In this document: positions 24,901-34,330 of the stretch, in pieces
Numbering within the stretch: the first letter of the stretch is position 1
How the letters are laid out: every line of letters starts with the position of its first letter
Assembly (NCBI GenBank): GCA_051531935.1
Contig: JAOPTR010000022.1
Span: 1 to 64,000, forward strand
Direction: 5' to 3'
Source: OCS116 sp051531935
GTDB taxonomy: Bacteria > Pseudomonadota > Alphaproteobacteria > Rhizobiales > OSC116
Length of the DNA: 64,000 bases
Translations under genes and position numbers: made by a program
Notes under the pieces: model-generated
Database searches by the model: none
What the model was told of the DNA's origin: nothing
The model's input: the letters and a program-made list of their open reading frames with translations, nothing else

Positions 24901-26804
24901 AGAATGAGCCATTCCGCGCGATTGGTGTCGGCGATATGTCTGGTGACGTATTTGGTAACGGCATGTTGCTTTCGGAGCAAACCAAGCTTGTGGCGGCATT
25001 TGACCATAGAGATATTTTTATTGATCCAGACCCTGATGTGGCCAAGAGTTTTGTTGAGCGTAAGCGCTTGTTCGAAATGCCAAGATCATCTTGGGTTGAA
25101 TATAATAAAGAGCTTATTTCTAAGGGTGGTGGCATATTCAGCCGCGCGCTAAAATCTATTCCGTTGAGTGATGAAATACGCGAAATGACTGGTTTGACAG
25201 GTGAAACTGCCACACCAAACGACTTAATGCGTGCCTTATTATGCGCTGAAACTGACCTATTGTGGTTTGGTGGTATTGGTACATATATTAGAGCCACAAC
25301 AGAAACCAATGCCGAAGCAGGTGACCGCGCCAATGATGCGATACGCATTACCGCGCCAGAACTAAAAGCCAAAGTATTAGGTGAGGGTGCAAACCTTGGC
25401 ATTACCCATAATGCGCGGATTGAATTTGCCAAATTAGGCGGCAAAATTAATACGGACGCGATTGACAATAGTGCGGGTGTGAACAGCTCGGACATGGAAG
25501 TGAATATTAAAATTGCGCTCGGACGTGCTGTGCAAAATGGCAAGTTGAACTATGAAAGTCGCAACGTGCTGCTAGCCAGCATGACAGACGAAGTGGCGAA
25601 ACTGGTGTTGCGCAATAACTATTTGCAAACATTATCTATTACGCTTGCAGGTATGCGCAACAAAGAAGATATGGGCTTTTACGAGCGTTTAATGTTGAAG
25701 CTTGAAGAAACTGGTGAGCTAAACCGCGAAATTGAATTTTTGCCTGACAGCGCTGAAATGGCGGCACGTGAAACAGCTGAAAAAGGCCTAGAACGCCCCG
25801 AATTGGCAGTATTGCTGGCTTATGCCAAAATTTCATTATATGAAACTTTGTTGAAATCTGACGTTGTGGATGATGAATATTTGGGTAAGGAATTATACCG
25901 TTACTTCCCTGAAACCATGCATGCTGGTTATAAAGATGAAATTGAAGGCCATAAATTGCGCCGTGAAATTATTGCCACGCGCCTTTCTAACCTGATGATT
26001 AACCGCGGTGGCCCTGCCTTTGTGCGTTCTATTGCCGATCAATCTGGTGCTGAAGCTGACCAAGTGGCGAGTGCATTTGCCATGGCATATGATAGTTTTG
26101 AATTGCTATCATTTAACGACCAAATTGATGATTTAGACAGCAAGATAGATTCTGATATTCAATTGCGGCTTTATATGAAAGTGCAAAACTTATTACGCCG
26201 CCAGACCATTTGGTTCTTGCGCCATGTGAGTGAAGGCAAAACCGATATGGCCAAAACTGTTGGCCGCTATAAAGATGGTATTAAGACACTTGTTGACGGA
26301 TTTGCAGATTATTTGCCTGCGGAGAGCTTTGACTTTGTGCAAAAACAAGCCGCTGAATTTGTGGCTGCCGGTGTGCCTAAGAAATTTGCGGAAATTATGG
26401 CATCGACCCGTTATTTGGACAATGCCTCTGACATCGTACGGGTGGCGGAACGTTCTGGTGCGAAACTTGAGGATGTGGCGAAGCTTTACTTCTCGGTTGG
26501 TGACTTTATGGGCATTCAATGGTTGGTTTCGGGCGCACGCAAAATGCCTGTAAATGACCTTTATGATCGCTTGGCTGTAAACCGCACAATTGATGGATTG
26601 CAAGCCACACATAGACGCATTGTGATTGACATTTTGAGCCAAGACAAAGACAAAGAAAAAGCTTTGGCATTGTGGAAGCAGAAAAATGCTGATGAAATTG
26701 CACGGGCTAACATTGCGATTACCAATGTAAGTGCCTCTGGTGATTTGAGCTTGGCGAAATTGGCTGTGGCCAGTGCGCATATATCGGACGTTGTTGAGAG
26801 CTAA
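21969..26804 (+). CDS. gdh: NAD-specific glutamate dehydrogenase, large (180 kDa) type
   Basis: The product of about 1,611 residues belongs to the large NAD-GDH class, which oxidatively deaminates glutamate to 2-oxoglutarate and ammonium. The catalytic region in the second half carries the Lys-containing PVGSKGGFVPK motif (about residue 850) and ARGGLRWSDR. Further on, the dinucleotide-binding region includes GVGDMSGDVFGNGML and GEGANLG. The long N-terminal part includes regulatory, ACT-like regions known for this class. ATG 21969 follows a strong GGAGG (seven bases); a TTG 13 codons upstream is rejected. It is a single-gene unit with a likely terminator after it. Confidence 0.97.
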   Translation: MSAESQKKNEIVDMVVDILTSDKSHQNSEVGFETFLAAFLKRGNEDDYIRMGVDHLCEQLSGSWDMAQSRKFGSPKITIHSDTHDNHDAQSYVHIINDDTPFLFDSILNELNELSHSPKFVLHPLIIVKRDAKGALTKIVGDDEYTGDMAGSARESHVHIVIDKLGDIEQDVLIAGLEKTLENVRYAVQDWKPMGARLQAVLDGYIKQAPNVPPAELEESMDFLRWLMDDNFTFLGLREYCFESESLDGSFVHVADTSLGVLRDLDVEVLKRGGKNLTITPEILDFILRPEPIFVAKANIKSVVHRRIYMDYIGLKLYDANGDISGELKLVGLFTSGAYTASPMRIPLLRRKLEHVIEASGLKPSSHSGKALTNVLESYPRDELFQIEGDLLLEFATSIQRLDERPLTRAFIRPDKFDRFVSVLVYVARDHYNSEIREKIGEYLAERFDGRVSAVYPSFPEGMMARAHFIIGRNENPLPAFDALEVEAEVHEIIRTWKDKFFDELDNNSLGLIARELMRQYGDGFSAAYRENFSAATAIEDIAVMHKLREVGDINAKLVERNAVNNDEVSLKLYHYGEPIALSDRMPIIENMGFRAINERSYCVKRSNGEQNEIWIHDISLESHDGNNIDISVKGDLLQEAFLAIWKKRAEDDGFNKLILSDAVHWRDVAMLRTYGRYLKQAGLSFSQRYVWDTLRKHGEITAKFVELFHMKFNLDDKKKDLKAQRKVEDGIIASLEEVSSLDEDRIIRAILNVMQATIRTNFYQKAADGNEMPTISLKIRSRKVDALPDPKPLAEIFVYSPRVEGVHLRGGEIARGGLRWSDRLEDFRTEVLGLVKAQQVKNAVIVPVGSKGGFVPKHLPVGGTREEFMAEGIACYKLFVGSLLDITDNLDGETVIPPKDVVRLDKDDPYLVVAADKGTATFSDIANGLSDDRGFWLSDAFASGGSVGYDHKVMGITARGGWEAVKRHFREENHDIQNEPFRAIGVGDMSGDVFGNGMLLSEQTKLVAAFDHRDIFIDPDPDVAKSFVERKRLFEMPRSSWVEYNKELISKGGGIFSRALKSIPLSDEIREMTGLTGETATPNDLMRALLCAETDLLWFGGIGTYIRATTETNAEAGDRANDAIRITAPELKAKVLGEGANLGITHNARIEFAKLGGKINTDAIDNSAGVNSSDMEVNIKIALGRAVQNGKLNYESRNVLLASMTDEVAKLVLRNNYLQTLSITLAGMRNKEDMGFYERLMLKLEETGELNREIEFLPDSAEMAARETAEKGLERPELAVLLAYAKISLYETLLKSDVVDDEYLGKELYRYFPETMHAGYKDEIEGHKLRREIIATRLSNLMINRGGPAFVRSIADQSGAEADQVASAFAMAYDSFELLSFNDQIDDLDSKIDSDIQLRLYMKVQNLLRRQTIWFLRHVSEGKTDMAKTVGRYKDGIKTLVDGFADYLPAESFDFVQKQAAEFVAAGVPKKFAEIMASTRYLDNASDIVRVAERSGAKLEDVAKLYFSVGDFMGIQWLVSGARKMPVNDLYDRLAVNRTIDGLQATHRRIVIDILSQDKDKEKALALWKQKNADEIARANIAITNVSASGDLSLAKLAVASAHISDVVES

Positions 26805-26821
26805 ACAATACTGAATTTAGT

Positions 26822-26865
26822 TTATGGCTCCTGCATTTATGTGGGGGCCGTAACTGTTTTTGCTC
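26822..26865 (+). terminator. Probable terminator of the glutamate dehydrogenase gene
   Basis: TTATGGCTCC (26822-26831) pairs with GGGGCCGTAA (26844-26853) through ten pairs with two G-T wobbles. TTTTT follows a few bases later. It lies 18 bases after the stop. Confidence 0.55.
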
Positions 26866-27037
26866 TCTAAAAATATGTGCTTATTGATGGCTGAATTGCC
26901 AAGGGACTGGTTGACCTTTTTTGCTTGTTGCCCATTGCTGCTCGGTTGATGATACTGACGTTGGGGTAAGTGGAATGTGGCTTGTCTCGGTTATATTTTA
27001 GTGCTTAACTGTGGTCATTCTTTTAGCGGGGAGGCTT

Positions 27038-28435
27038 ATGAAGGACAGTTTTGCGAGTAAGACACCAAATGCAGGTGCGGATTTTAAAGGCCGATTTGGC
27101 TGGATGATGTTTGACTGGGCGGCACAGCCTTATTTTACGCTTATTTTGACATTTATTTTTGCGCCTTATTTTACCAATCATTTTATGGATAATGGTGTGG
27201 AGGGGCAAGCTGCTTGGTCGTTTACTCAAACTGCAGCGGGCATTATTTTGGCAATTTCGGCACCTATATTGGGTGCGATTGCAGACCGAACTGGCCCGCG
27301 TAAACCGTGGATTTTTGTTTTTTCCATCATTTATGTGGTTGGTGCGAGTATGTTATGGTTTGCCGCGCCCGGTGCTGCGGATATGACAACATTTGTAATT
27401 ATCGGCATTATATTGGCGGCGATCGGCATTGAATTTACAGGTGTATTTAACAACGCTATGCTGCCCAACGTGGCGCTGCCCGGCAAAATGGGCAAGCTGT
27501 CTGGCTTTGGCTGGGCGCTTGGTTATGTTGGCGGTTTGATTACATTGATTGTGGTGCTGGGCTTACTTTCGGCCTCGAAAGAAACGGGACTGACCATGTT
27601 AGGGCTGACCCCGATTATTGGGTTTGACCCGCACCAATATGAGGCTGACCGATTTGTGGGGCCTCTTGCGGCCATATGGTATGTGATTTTTGTGATTCCT
27701 TTGTTTTTGTTTACGCCAGATGAAGTGTCTAGCGAAGTGAAAAAAGCCAAAATTTTGGATGCAGCGGTTGGTGGGCTTAAAGACACTTGGGAATTGCTGA
27801 AAGGCCTTAAACACAAACCGAATATTTTGAAGTTTTTCTTTGCGCGGATGATTTATTATGATGGATTGTCGGCTTTATTTGCCTTTGGCGGCATTTATGC
27901 GAGCTTCGTATTTGATTGGACAATCACAACTTTGGGCATATTTGGCATTATATTGTCGGTAGCGGCTGCGCTTGGTGCTTATGTTGGTGGGTTTTGTGAC
28001 GACTTATTTGGCCCTAAGAAAACCATTATTATCTCGTTAATTGGGCTTATTATTTCGGCATTAGGTATATTGTCTGTCACTAAAACCAGTGCTTTATGGT
28101 TTGTGGAATTGCCGCAAAACACTGGTGAAACGGGGCTTTTTGCGACATTGGGTGAACAGATTATATTGATATTTGGCATTGGCATTGGTTTGTTTGCCGG
28201 CCCTGCACAAGCAGCGAGCCGCACCATGTTGGTAAAGATTATACCAGAAGGTGAAACCACTAAATATTTTGGTTTATTTGCTTTATCTGGCAAGGCAACC
28301 GCGTTTTTGGCGCCATTGGTAATTGGCATTTTAACCCTGACATTTAATGACCAGCGGATGAGTTTGGTGACTATTATTGGCTTCTTATTGGTTGGGATTG
28401 TGATTTTTGCCATGGTGAAAGAGCAACGAGATTAA
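27038..28435 (+). CDS. MFS transporter, UMF1 (Atg22-like) family
   Basis: The product of about 465 residues has roughly twelve membrane segments. The opening FGWMMFDWAAQPYFTLILTF and ADRTGPRKPWI are typical of the UMF1 family of the major facilitator superfamily, related to yeast Atg22. Substrates of bacterial members are mostly unknown. The ATG at 27038 follows GGGGAGG by three to four bases; a GTG nine codons earlier lacks such a site. The DUF2147 gene follows after 20 bases and is probably co-transcribed. Confidence 0.9.
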   Translation: MKDSFASKTPNAGADFKGRFGWMMFDWAAQPYFTLILTFIFAPYFTNHFMDNGVEGQAAWSFTQTAAGIILAISAPILGAIADRTGPRKPWIFVFSIIYVVGASMLWFAAPGAADMTTFVIIGIILAAIGIEFTGVFNNAMLPNVALPGKMGKLSGFGWALGYVGGLITLIVVLGLLSASKETGLTMLGLTPIIGFDPHQYEADRFVGPLAAIWYVIFVIPLFLFTPDEVSSEVKKAKILDAAVGGLKDTWELLKGLKHKPNILKFFFARMIYYDGLSALFAFGGIYASFVFDWTITTLGIFGIILSVAAALGAYVGGFCDDLFGPKKTIIISLIGLIISALGILSVTKTSALWFVELPQNTGETGLFATLGEQIILIFGIGIGLFAGPAQAASRTMLVKIIPEGETTKYFGLFALSGKATAFLAPLVIGILTLTFNDQRMSLVTIIGFLLVGIVIFAMVKEQRD

Positions 28436-28455
28436 TATTAGGTTTGGAGACGAAG

Positions 28456-28866
28456 ATGAGTAAAATATTTAAATTGGTGGCTGCATTGGTTTTTTTAATG
28501 AGCATGAGCCAAACCGCATTTGCAGCAGGGGTTTATGGCAATTGGCTAACCCAAGATGCTGATGCGGTGATTACCATTAAAAAATGCGGCGATAGCATTT
28601 GTGGTATTATCAGCAAGCCGAGCGTTGTTGGATCTAAAGACAAGCAAAATAAAAACCCAAAATTGCGTGACCGCCCGATTAAGGGTTTGCAAATGTTTAA
28701 GCTTGGTAAAACGGCTAACCCGAAAAAATGGGAAGGCAAATTATACAACCCAGAAGATGGTGGGACGTATGATGGCAATATTGTTTTGGTGAATGACCAA
28801 AAACTTGAGCTTGAAGGTTGTTTTTTGTTTATTTGCAAAGCCAATAGCTGGACTAAAATTAACTAG
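28456..28866 (+). CDS. DUF2147 secreted protein
   Basis: The 136-residue product has a signal peptide (about 23 residues, ending QTAFA before AGVYGNW). The DUF2147 blocks follow: GNWLTQDADAVITIKKCGDSICG, here broken only by normal spacing, then GLQMFKLGKT, WEGKLYNPEDGGTYDGNI and LELEGCFLFIC. Two cysteine pairs could form disulfides in the periplasm. Function of the family is not established. The ATG at 28456 has GGAG six bases upstream. Confidence 0.88.
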   Translation: MSKIFKLVAALVFLMSMSQTAFAAGVYGNWLTQDADAVITIKKCGDSICGIISKPSVVGSKDKQNKNPKLRDRPIKGLQMFKLGKTANPKKWEGKLYNPEDGGTYDGNIVLVNDQKLELEGCFLFICKANSWTKIN

Positions 28867-28880
28867 GCTTTGGGTGGCAA

Positions 28881-28898
28881 GCGGTACGAATGTACCGC
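28881..28898. terminator. Hairpin between convergent DUF2147 and purH genes
   Basis: GCGGTAC (28881-28887) and GTACCGC (28892-28898) form a perfect 7-bp stem around GAAT. There is no adjacent T run on either strand, so it may be a weak bidirectional terminator or a 3' mRNA stabiliser. Confidence 0.4.
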
Positions 28899-28955
28899 CG
28901 ACCTTATTGAGATTTTTGTGCTTTGAATGGCGCTAACCATTAATGCTTGTACTTC

Positions 28956-30548
28956 TTAATGCTTAAAGTGACGCATTCCAGTGAACACCATGGCTAAGCC
29001 TGCATCATCTGCAGCCTTGATCACTTCATCATCGCGCATACTGCCACCTGGTTGGATGATGGCGGTTGCGCCTGCGGCGGCAGCGGCCATAAGACCATCT
29101 GCAAAGGGGAAGAAGGCATCTGAAGCGACCACTGAACCTTTAACTAATGATGTTGTTTCGCCTGCGGCTTCGGCAGCATCTCCCGCTTTTTGAGCGGCGA
29201 CACGGGTTGAATCAATACGGCTCATTTGACCAGCGCCAATGCCAACTGTTGCGCCATCTTTTACATAGATAATGGCGTTTGATTTCACATGCTTACAGAT
29301 TTTGAATGCCAATTTCATGTCGGTTAATTCTTGCTCTGTTGGGCTGCGCTTGGTAACGGTTTTAAGTTCTAAATCGTCGACACAGCCGTTATCGCGCGAT
29401 TGCACAAGCAAGCCGCCTGATACGCTGCGGATGTTCAGGCCTGCATCTTTTACATTTGGCAATGCACCAGTGACCAACAAACGTAGGTTCTTTTTAGCAG
29501 CAATGATGGCCTTGGCCTCATCTGTTGCATCTGGAGCGATGATGACTTCGGTGAAGACTTTTACTATTTCGGTTGCCAAATCGGCATCGATTGTATCGTT
29601 AAGTGCTACAATGCCGCCAAACGCTGAAACAGGATCGCATTTAAGGGCTGATTTATAGGCTTCTACCAAGTTTGATGCTGTTGCCACGCCACATGGGTTG
29701 GCATGTTTAATGATCGCAACGGCTTTGGTTTGTGCTGGGTTAAACTCGGCAACAAGTTCGAACGCGGCATCTGTGTCGTTAATGTTATTAAAGCTCAGCT
29801 CTTTGCCTTGTAATTGTGTGGCTGTGGCAACACCTGGGCGGTTATCGCCATTTACATAGAAAGCTGCGGTTTGATGTGGGTTTTCACCGTAGCGTAATGT
29901 TTGTTTTAGGTTGCCGCCAAATGCGCGATAATCGGGCGTTGGGGTGTTGAGCTGATCGGCAAACCAGTTAGAAATGGCGGCATCATATGCTGCGGTGCGG
30001 GCATAGGCTTTGGCGGCTAGTTTTTTGCGTGTATCTAATGTTGTGGCGCCTTTGTTGGTGGCCATTTCGTTTAACACGAGGTCATAATCTGAGTTTTCGA
30101 GAATGACAGTTACAAAGCCATGATTTTTAGAAGCGGCGCGGATCATCGCGGGGCCACCAATGTCGATATTTTCGACGCAATCTTCATAATTGCCACCTTT
30201 GGCGACTGTTTCTTCGAACGGGTAGAGGTTTACCACCAATAGATCTATATTTGGAATGTTATGTGCTTCTTGTGCTGCAACATGGGCTGCATTATCGCGT
30301 AGTGACAGCAAACCACCGTGTACGGCTGGGTGAAGAGTTTTAACGCGTCCGTCCATCATTTCTGGGAAATTTGTGATGTCTGCAACATCTTTAACAGGAA
30401 TGCCTGCATTGGCAATGGCTTTTGAAGTGCCGCCTGTTGAGAGCAATTCTACGCCCAAATCGTGCAATTTTTGTGCAAATTCGATGAGGCCAGTTTTATC
30501 TGACAATGAGATTAATGCGCGCTTGATGGGAAGGTTTTGAGCCGTCAT
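28956..30548 (-). CDS. purH: Bifunctional AICAR formyltransferase / IMP cyclohydrolase
   Basis: It catalyses the last two steps of IMP synthesis. The 530-residue product has an N-terminal MGS-like cyclohydrolase domain (ALISLSDKTGL, LLSTGGTSKAI, MMDGRVKTLHP) and a C-terminal AICAR transformylase domain (FNNINDTDAAFELV, IIKHANPCG). Both are complete. I chose the ATG at 30548, which has GAGG seven bases upstream, over an ATG ten codons earlier. The heparinase-family and rsmB genes lie upstream on the same strand, an order common in alphaproteobacteria. Confidence 0.97.
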   Translation of the reverse strand: MTAQNLPIKRALISLSDKTGLIEFAQKLHDLGVELLSTGGTSKAIANAGIPVKDVADITNFPEMMDGRVKTLHPAVHGGLLSLRDNAAHVAAQEAHNIPNIDLLVVNLYPFEETVAKGGNYEDCVENIDIGGPAMIRAASKNHGFVTVILENSDYDLVLNEMATNKGATTLDTRKKLAAKAYARTAAYDAAISNWFADQLNTPTPDYRAFGGNLKQTLRYGENPHQTAAFYVNGDNRPGVATATQLQGKELSFNNINDTDAAFELVAEFNPAQTKAVAIIKHANPCGVATASNLVEAYKSALKCDPVSAFGGIVALNDTIDADLATEIVKVFTEVIIAPDATDEAKAIIAAKKNLRLLVTGALPNVKDAGLNIRSVSGGLLVQSRDNGCVDDLELKTVTKRSPTEQELTDMKLAFKICKHVKSNAIIYVKDGATVGIGAGQMSRIDSTRVAAQKAGDAAEAAGETTSLVKGSVVASDAFFPFADGLMAAAAAGATAIIQPGGSMRDDEVIKAADDAGLAMVFTGMRHFKH

Positions 30549-30641
30549 TTGATTTCCTCTTCGGAATGTTTGAGACATTTAGCTATTTCAAGGTGGCAGT
30601 AACATATTGTGTGTGGTGTCGCCACAAATATATGGGGCTAT

Positions 30642-32351
30642 CTACATTTTTCTGAATTGCCATTTAACCTCGGCATAGGTTTCGACCGTGCCAGAGATGA
30701 CAATTTGTGAGGTCTTTTTCTTTTCGTGGCTTTCGCCTAGATAGACGCTGTCTTCGAGCCTAAAGGTGGCGAAAGTGGACAGGAATTGCCAAACCTCTTG
30801 GTTGGGCAGAGTGATGAGAATGCTATGGCCATCGCGTGTGGACTGGGTTTCGACATTGGGATGCAGATGAAAACGAATGTCGAACGGGAACTCGCCTTGT
30901 TTGGCCGAAGGTTTTTGTTTTTCTGAGGTGAGAATATCGACCCCTGTGATGAGATCGCCTGTTTCGCTGAGTGTGATTTGGCGCTTATGCAGCAGGCCAA
31001 AAGCATTGATATAGCCATCATGCGAAGCGGTGATTTGCGCGCCTTCCGGGGTTTTGCCAATGGCGACAGGCATTTTGTGATGGCCATGGAAAATTTGGCT
31101 GCCAATGCGGCTGTTGAGCCATGCAGGTAATTTTAATATGGCTGTGGATTCGTTGTTTATACCCAAAGTGGAATGAGCGGCCGTGGAGCGGGTGATGGTG
31201 AACCAGTTATAATCATATTTAGGTGCAGCGCCGCAATTGACCACCATGCGGTGACCGCCACTTGAAATTTCGATAGCCAGTGGCCCTGCGTGGGCGGTGG
31301 TACTATATTGGGCTTCTGGGGTTTCGCCAGCATCTATAGTGAGTTGTAAATCGGGTGCATAGAGGCGGTAATATCCACTATGTGGTGCTTGTGTTGGTGG
31401 GTTTAGACCTTCGCCTTCGGCATCGAATATGCTGAGGAAGGCTGCCCAATCGGTAGGCCCTGCGCCATTGAACTGGATGAAATTACCATCGGGATGGCAG
31501 AAGAAATGCAAAATGGGGATGATGCGGTCGATGGCATTTTGCAGTGCGACTGGCACGGGCAATTTTTGATCGGAATAAGAAGCTTTTAGCGGCACAAGAT
31601 CGAGCATGATTTCGAGTAAAATATCGGGATTACGGCTAATATGACCGCCATCGGGCAAGATTTGTTCGGCCAATTGAGCGGTTAGCATTTTTTGGAATTG
31701 GCTGTTTTTAATGGTCGATAGATAAGAGGTTTCTAAGCAGGTATTGGCAAAACAAAGTGCGATGGCAATGTCTAATCTATCCTTACTATGTTTGGCATTT
31801 TTATAGCTACGGATGAGAATTTGGATATGTTGGTCGATGGTTTTGAAATAGGTGACATCGGCCGCATCTTTGCCATTGCCATAGAGTATTGAACTATGGG
31901 TGAGCAGGGCAATGAGCCGTTTTGCAGTGACGGATGAGCGCCAATTGTTGCGTTTGTGATAATTATCGCTATACAGCCAATCGACAAATAAAGCCCTGGC
32001 TTGCAATGTGGCGATGGGGGAATCTAACGCTTTAAAATGGCGCAACCATGAAAAACTAATCAGCTCGTCATGCCAATCTTGATTGGGGGGGATGACATTA
32101 AACGGTGAATTGGCGCCAATGTTGAAGCTTAGACCCGCGAGTGAGATGTGGCCGTCATAAATATCTTCGGCGATTGTCGGGTCTGAAATGTGGAAATCTT
32201 GCGGCTCGAACTGAATGGCTTGGGGCAGGTTTTTACTTTTACGCCATTTTAGCACATAAATAAGGGTGATATTTTGCTTTAAATGGCGAATGAAATAGAT
32301 CAGAGCTAAGTAGACTAGCTTTAATTTCTCAGGAAATGAAAAATGTGCCAT
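30642..32351 (-). CDS. Heparinase II/III family protein
   Basis: The 569-residue product has an N-terminal helical part with NNWRSSVTAKRLIALLTHS and ALCFANTCLETSYLS, and a C-terminal beta-rich part with the family pattern SGYYRLYAPDLQLTIDAG and HSTLGINNEST. Family members are polysaccharide lyases or related proteins, but this subgroup, conserved between rsmB and purH in alphaproteobacteria, has no known substrate. No signal peptide is obvious, though the N-terminus has a hydrophobic stretch (LVYLALIYFI). The ATG lacks a strong ribosome-binding site. Confidence 0.85.
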   Translation of the reverse strand: MAHFSFPEKLKLVYLALIYFIRHLKQNITLIYVLKWRKSKNLPQAIQFEPQDFHISDPTIAEDIYDGHISLAGLSFNIGANSPFNVIPPNQDWHDELISFSWLRHFKALDSPIATLQARALFVDWLYSDNYHKRNNWRSSVTAKRLIALLTHSSILYGNGKDAADVTYFKTIDQHIQILIRSYKNAKHSKDRLDIAIALCFANTCLETSYLSTIKNSQFQKMLTAQLAEQILPDGGHISRNPDILLEIMLDLVPLKASYSDQKLPVPVALQNAIDRIIPILHFFCHPDGNFIQFNGAGPTDWAAFLSIFDAEGEGLNPPTQAPHSGYYRLYAPDLQLTIDAGETPEAQYSTTAHAGPLAIEISSGGHRMVVNCGAAPKYDYNWFTITRSTAAHSTLGINNESTAILKLPAWLNSRIGSQIFHGHHKMPVAIGKTPEGAQITASHDGYINAFGLLHKRQITLSETGDLITGVDILTSEKQKPSAKQGEFPFDIRFHLHPNVETQSTRDGHSILITLPNQEVWQFLSTFATFRLEDSVYLGESHEKKKTSQIVISGTVETYAEVKWQFRKM

Positions 32352-32446
32352 ATTTTACGCCGCATACCCATAAATAACTTAACTTAAACATAGCTAGCAA
32401 TCATGGGTATTGCAAGGCAAGGCTGATTTTCTCTGTAGTTATGCAG

Positions 32447-33826
32447 TTAGTTTTTGCGTAATTTGGCAATGAAAAAGCCATCCATGCCACCACCACTTGA
32501 AATTTTACTAAGGCCATCTTGCAGGTTTGGCAATATACGCAACCAACCTTTGGGGCTGATTGTGAGATCTGCAGTTGTGGCAATGAGACCCAGCATTTCG
32601 GCCGTGATTGGCTCGACCGTTACATCATCGCGGCGGCCTAAAATGGCATCTATTTGCTTTTCGCCTTCTTCTGGCTCAAGAGAGCAAGTGACGTAAATAA
32701 TTTCGGCATTTGGAGCGGCTATGTCTATACATCTATTGAGTAATTCGGCTTGAATTTTTTTCAATTTGTTGATGTCGTCGTGTGTTTTGAGCAGCAGAAT
32801 TTCGGGATGTTTGCGCATGGTGCCAGTGGCGCTACAGGGCGCATCGAGCAAAATATGCGTTGGTGGGGTTTCTGGCTCATATTTACGCACATCCATTTGG
32901 ACGATGTCTGCGGTTAGTTTTGTGCGTTGAAGGTTTTCTTCTAGGCGTTTAATGCGGTTTTTGTTGATGTCCACAGCGGTAACATGTGCGCCCATTGCGG
33001 CCAATTGCATGGTTTTACCACCAGGTGCGGCACAAAGATCTAGCACATTTTTACCTTGCACATCATCAAATAGAGTGGCGGCAATGGCTGCTGCGGCATC
33101 TTGCGCCCAAAAAACGCCTTCGTCAAAGCCTTCTAATTGGGTGAAGCTTTGGCGTTGGTTTAGCCTGATGCTGTTATCGCCAATTTGTACGGCATCGAGC
33201 TTTTCAGCCCAAATTGCGGCATCTGCTTTTACCGTTAAATCCATTTTTGGTTGCTCGGCATAAGCGTGGGCAAATTGCAGTGTTAGCTCTTCGCCATAAT
33301 AATTATTCCACTTTTGATCAACCCATTTTGGCAGCATTTGCGCTGATGTGAGTTTTAGGAAACGTAATTTATCTTGCTCGCGATTGACCTTGCCCAAAAT
33401 GGCATTGATAAGTTTTTTGAAATGCTTGGCATCATTGCTATCAGCTAGGTTTAAGCTAAGTGAAATGGCGGCATGGGGTGGGGTTTCTAAATAGAGGAGC
33501 TGTGCTGCGCCTAAAATGAGGATATAATGAGCTTGGTACGCCTTACGAGGTAGGCTTTTGCTCATATAAAGTTTGATGAAATATTCGATTTTAGTGAGAT
33601 GGCGCAAACTGGTGATGACAAGATTACGCACAAATGCTTGGTCGCGTGCATCTAACGCATCCCAACTTGGCTCGGCTTGAATTTTGAGCAATGCATCATC
33701 AAATGTGAGGCGGTTAAACAGTATATAGCCTAATAATGTGAGTGAAACTTGGCGCGCGGCAAGGCCTTGTATATTTTTTTTAGAATGACGCTGTGGGCGC
33801 GTGGTTTTTGGTTCTGGTTTGTTCAC
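32447..33826 (-). CDS. rsmB: RsmB/NOP family class I rRNA (cytosine-5) methyltransferase
   Basis: The 459-residue product has an N-terminal NusB-like RNA-binding domain (about 25-165) and a C-terminal SAM-dependent methyltransferase domain. The SAM motif is VLDLCAAPGGKTMQLA, and the two cysteines used in m5C chemistry are in DAPCSATGT (about residue 331) and VTCSLEPEE (about 382). RsmB methylates C967 of 16S rRNA in E. coli. The start is GTG with AAGG six bases upstream. The DUF1674 gene is divergent. Confidence 0.93.
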   Translation of the reverse strand: MNKPEPKTTRPQRHSKKNIQGLAARQVSLTLLGYILFNRLTFDDALLKIQAEPSWDALDARDQAFVRNLVITSLRHLTKIEYFIKLYMSKSLPRKAYQAHYILILGAAQLLYLETPPHAAISLSLNLADSNDAKHFKKLINAILGKVNREQDKLRFLKLTSAQMLPKWVDQKWNNYYGEELTLQFAHAYAEQPKMDLTVKADAAIWAEKLDAVQIGDNSIRLNQRQSFTQLEGFDEGVFWAQDAAAAIAATLFDDVQGKNVLDLCAAPGGKTMQLAAMGAHVTAVDINKNRIKRLEENLQRTKLTADIVQMDVRKYEPETPPTHILLDAPCSATGTMRKHPEILLLKTHDDINKLKKIQAELLNRCIDIAAPNAEIIYVTCSLEPEEGEKQIDAILGRRDDVTVEPITAEMLGLIATTADLTISPKGWLRILPNLQDGLSKISSGGGMDGFFIAKLRKN

Positions 33827-33907
33827 AATTGGCCTTTATTGACTAGTGGTTAGAGCCAAAAACGCTTTTTTGCTGATTAAGTCAAGTTTTTAAACTATTG
33901 TAGCGCT

Positions 33908-34159
33908 ATGACAGATGAAATTAAATATACTGAAGTGAAATTGCCGAGCCATTTGACCGAATTGGAAAAATTGGGCGCAGCAAAGGGCAAGAAAATATCG
34001 GCTGTGGCTGAACAAGCCATCCGTGAGGCTGCTGAACGGCGCAAAAGCATTGATAATGTGGCCGAGGACATGGAAAAAGAATATGACGGCCGTAAAAAAG
34101 GCTTAGAGCCTACCCGATACTCTGATTGGGAAAATAAAGGCATTACATCTGATTTTTAG
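33908..34159 (+). CDS. DUF1674 / SDHAF4-like small protein
   Basis: The 83-residue product ends with the DUF1674 signature GLEPTRYSDWENKGITSDF. The eukaryotic member SDHAF4 helps assembly of the flavinylated succinate dehydrogenase subunit; the bacterial role is inferred. The middle (ISAVAEQAIREAAERRK) matches the alanine-rich helix usual before the motif. About 25 N-terminal residues beyond the usual length (IKYTEVKLPSHLTELEKL) resemble a ribbon-helix-helix start, which may be coincidence. It lies divergent from rsmB, as in relatives. Confidence 0.85.
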   Translation: MTDEIKYTEVKLPSHLTELEKLGAAKGKKISAVAEQAIREAAERRKSIDNVAEDMEKEYDGRKKGLEPTRYSDWENKGITSDF

Positions 34160-34330
34160 ACTTGTTCGTTTGGGTCGCTTCATTGCAACCTTAGGTTACA
34201 CTTGAATTCGATCAAGTAATTTCGAAGTATAGCTGTTTAGTTCCTCATTAAATACCCACAAGACTTTAGTATAACTTGCCGTAGGGTTATGCGTTTTTAG
34301 CTATATACTTTGGTATTTAGACAAAAAGAA

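Noticed and set aside
33908..34159. Antitoxin of a toxin-antitoxin pair
   Set aside because: The N-terminus resembles a ribbon-helix-helix, but the C-terminal DUF1674 motif is clear and no toxin gene is adjacent.
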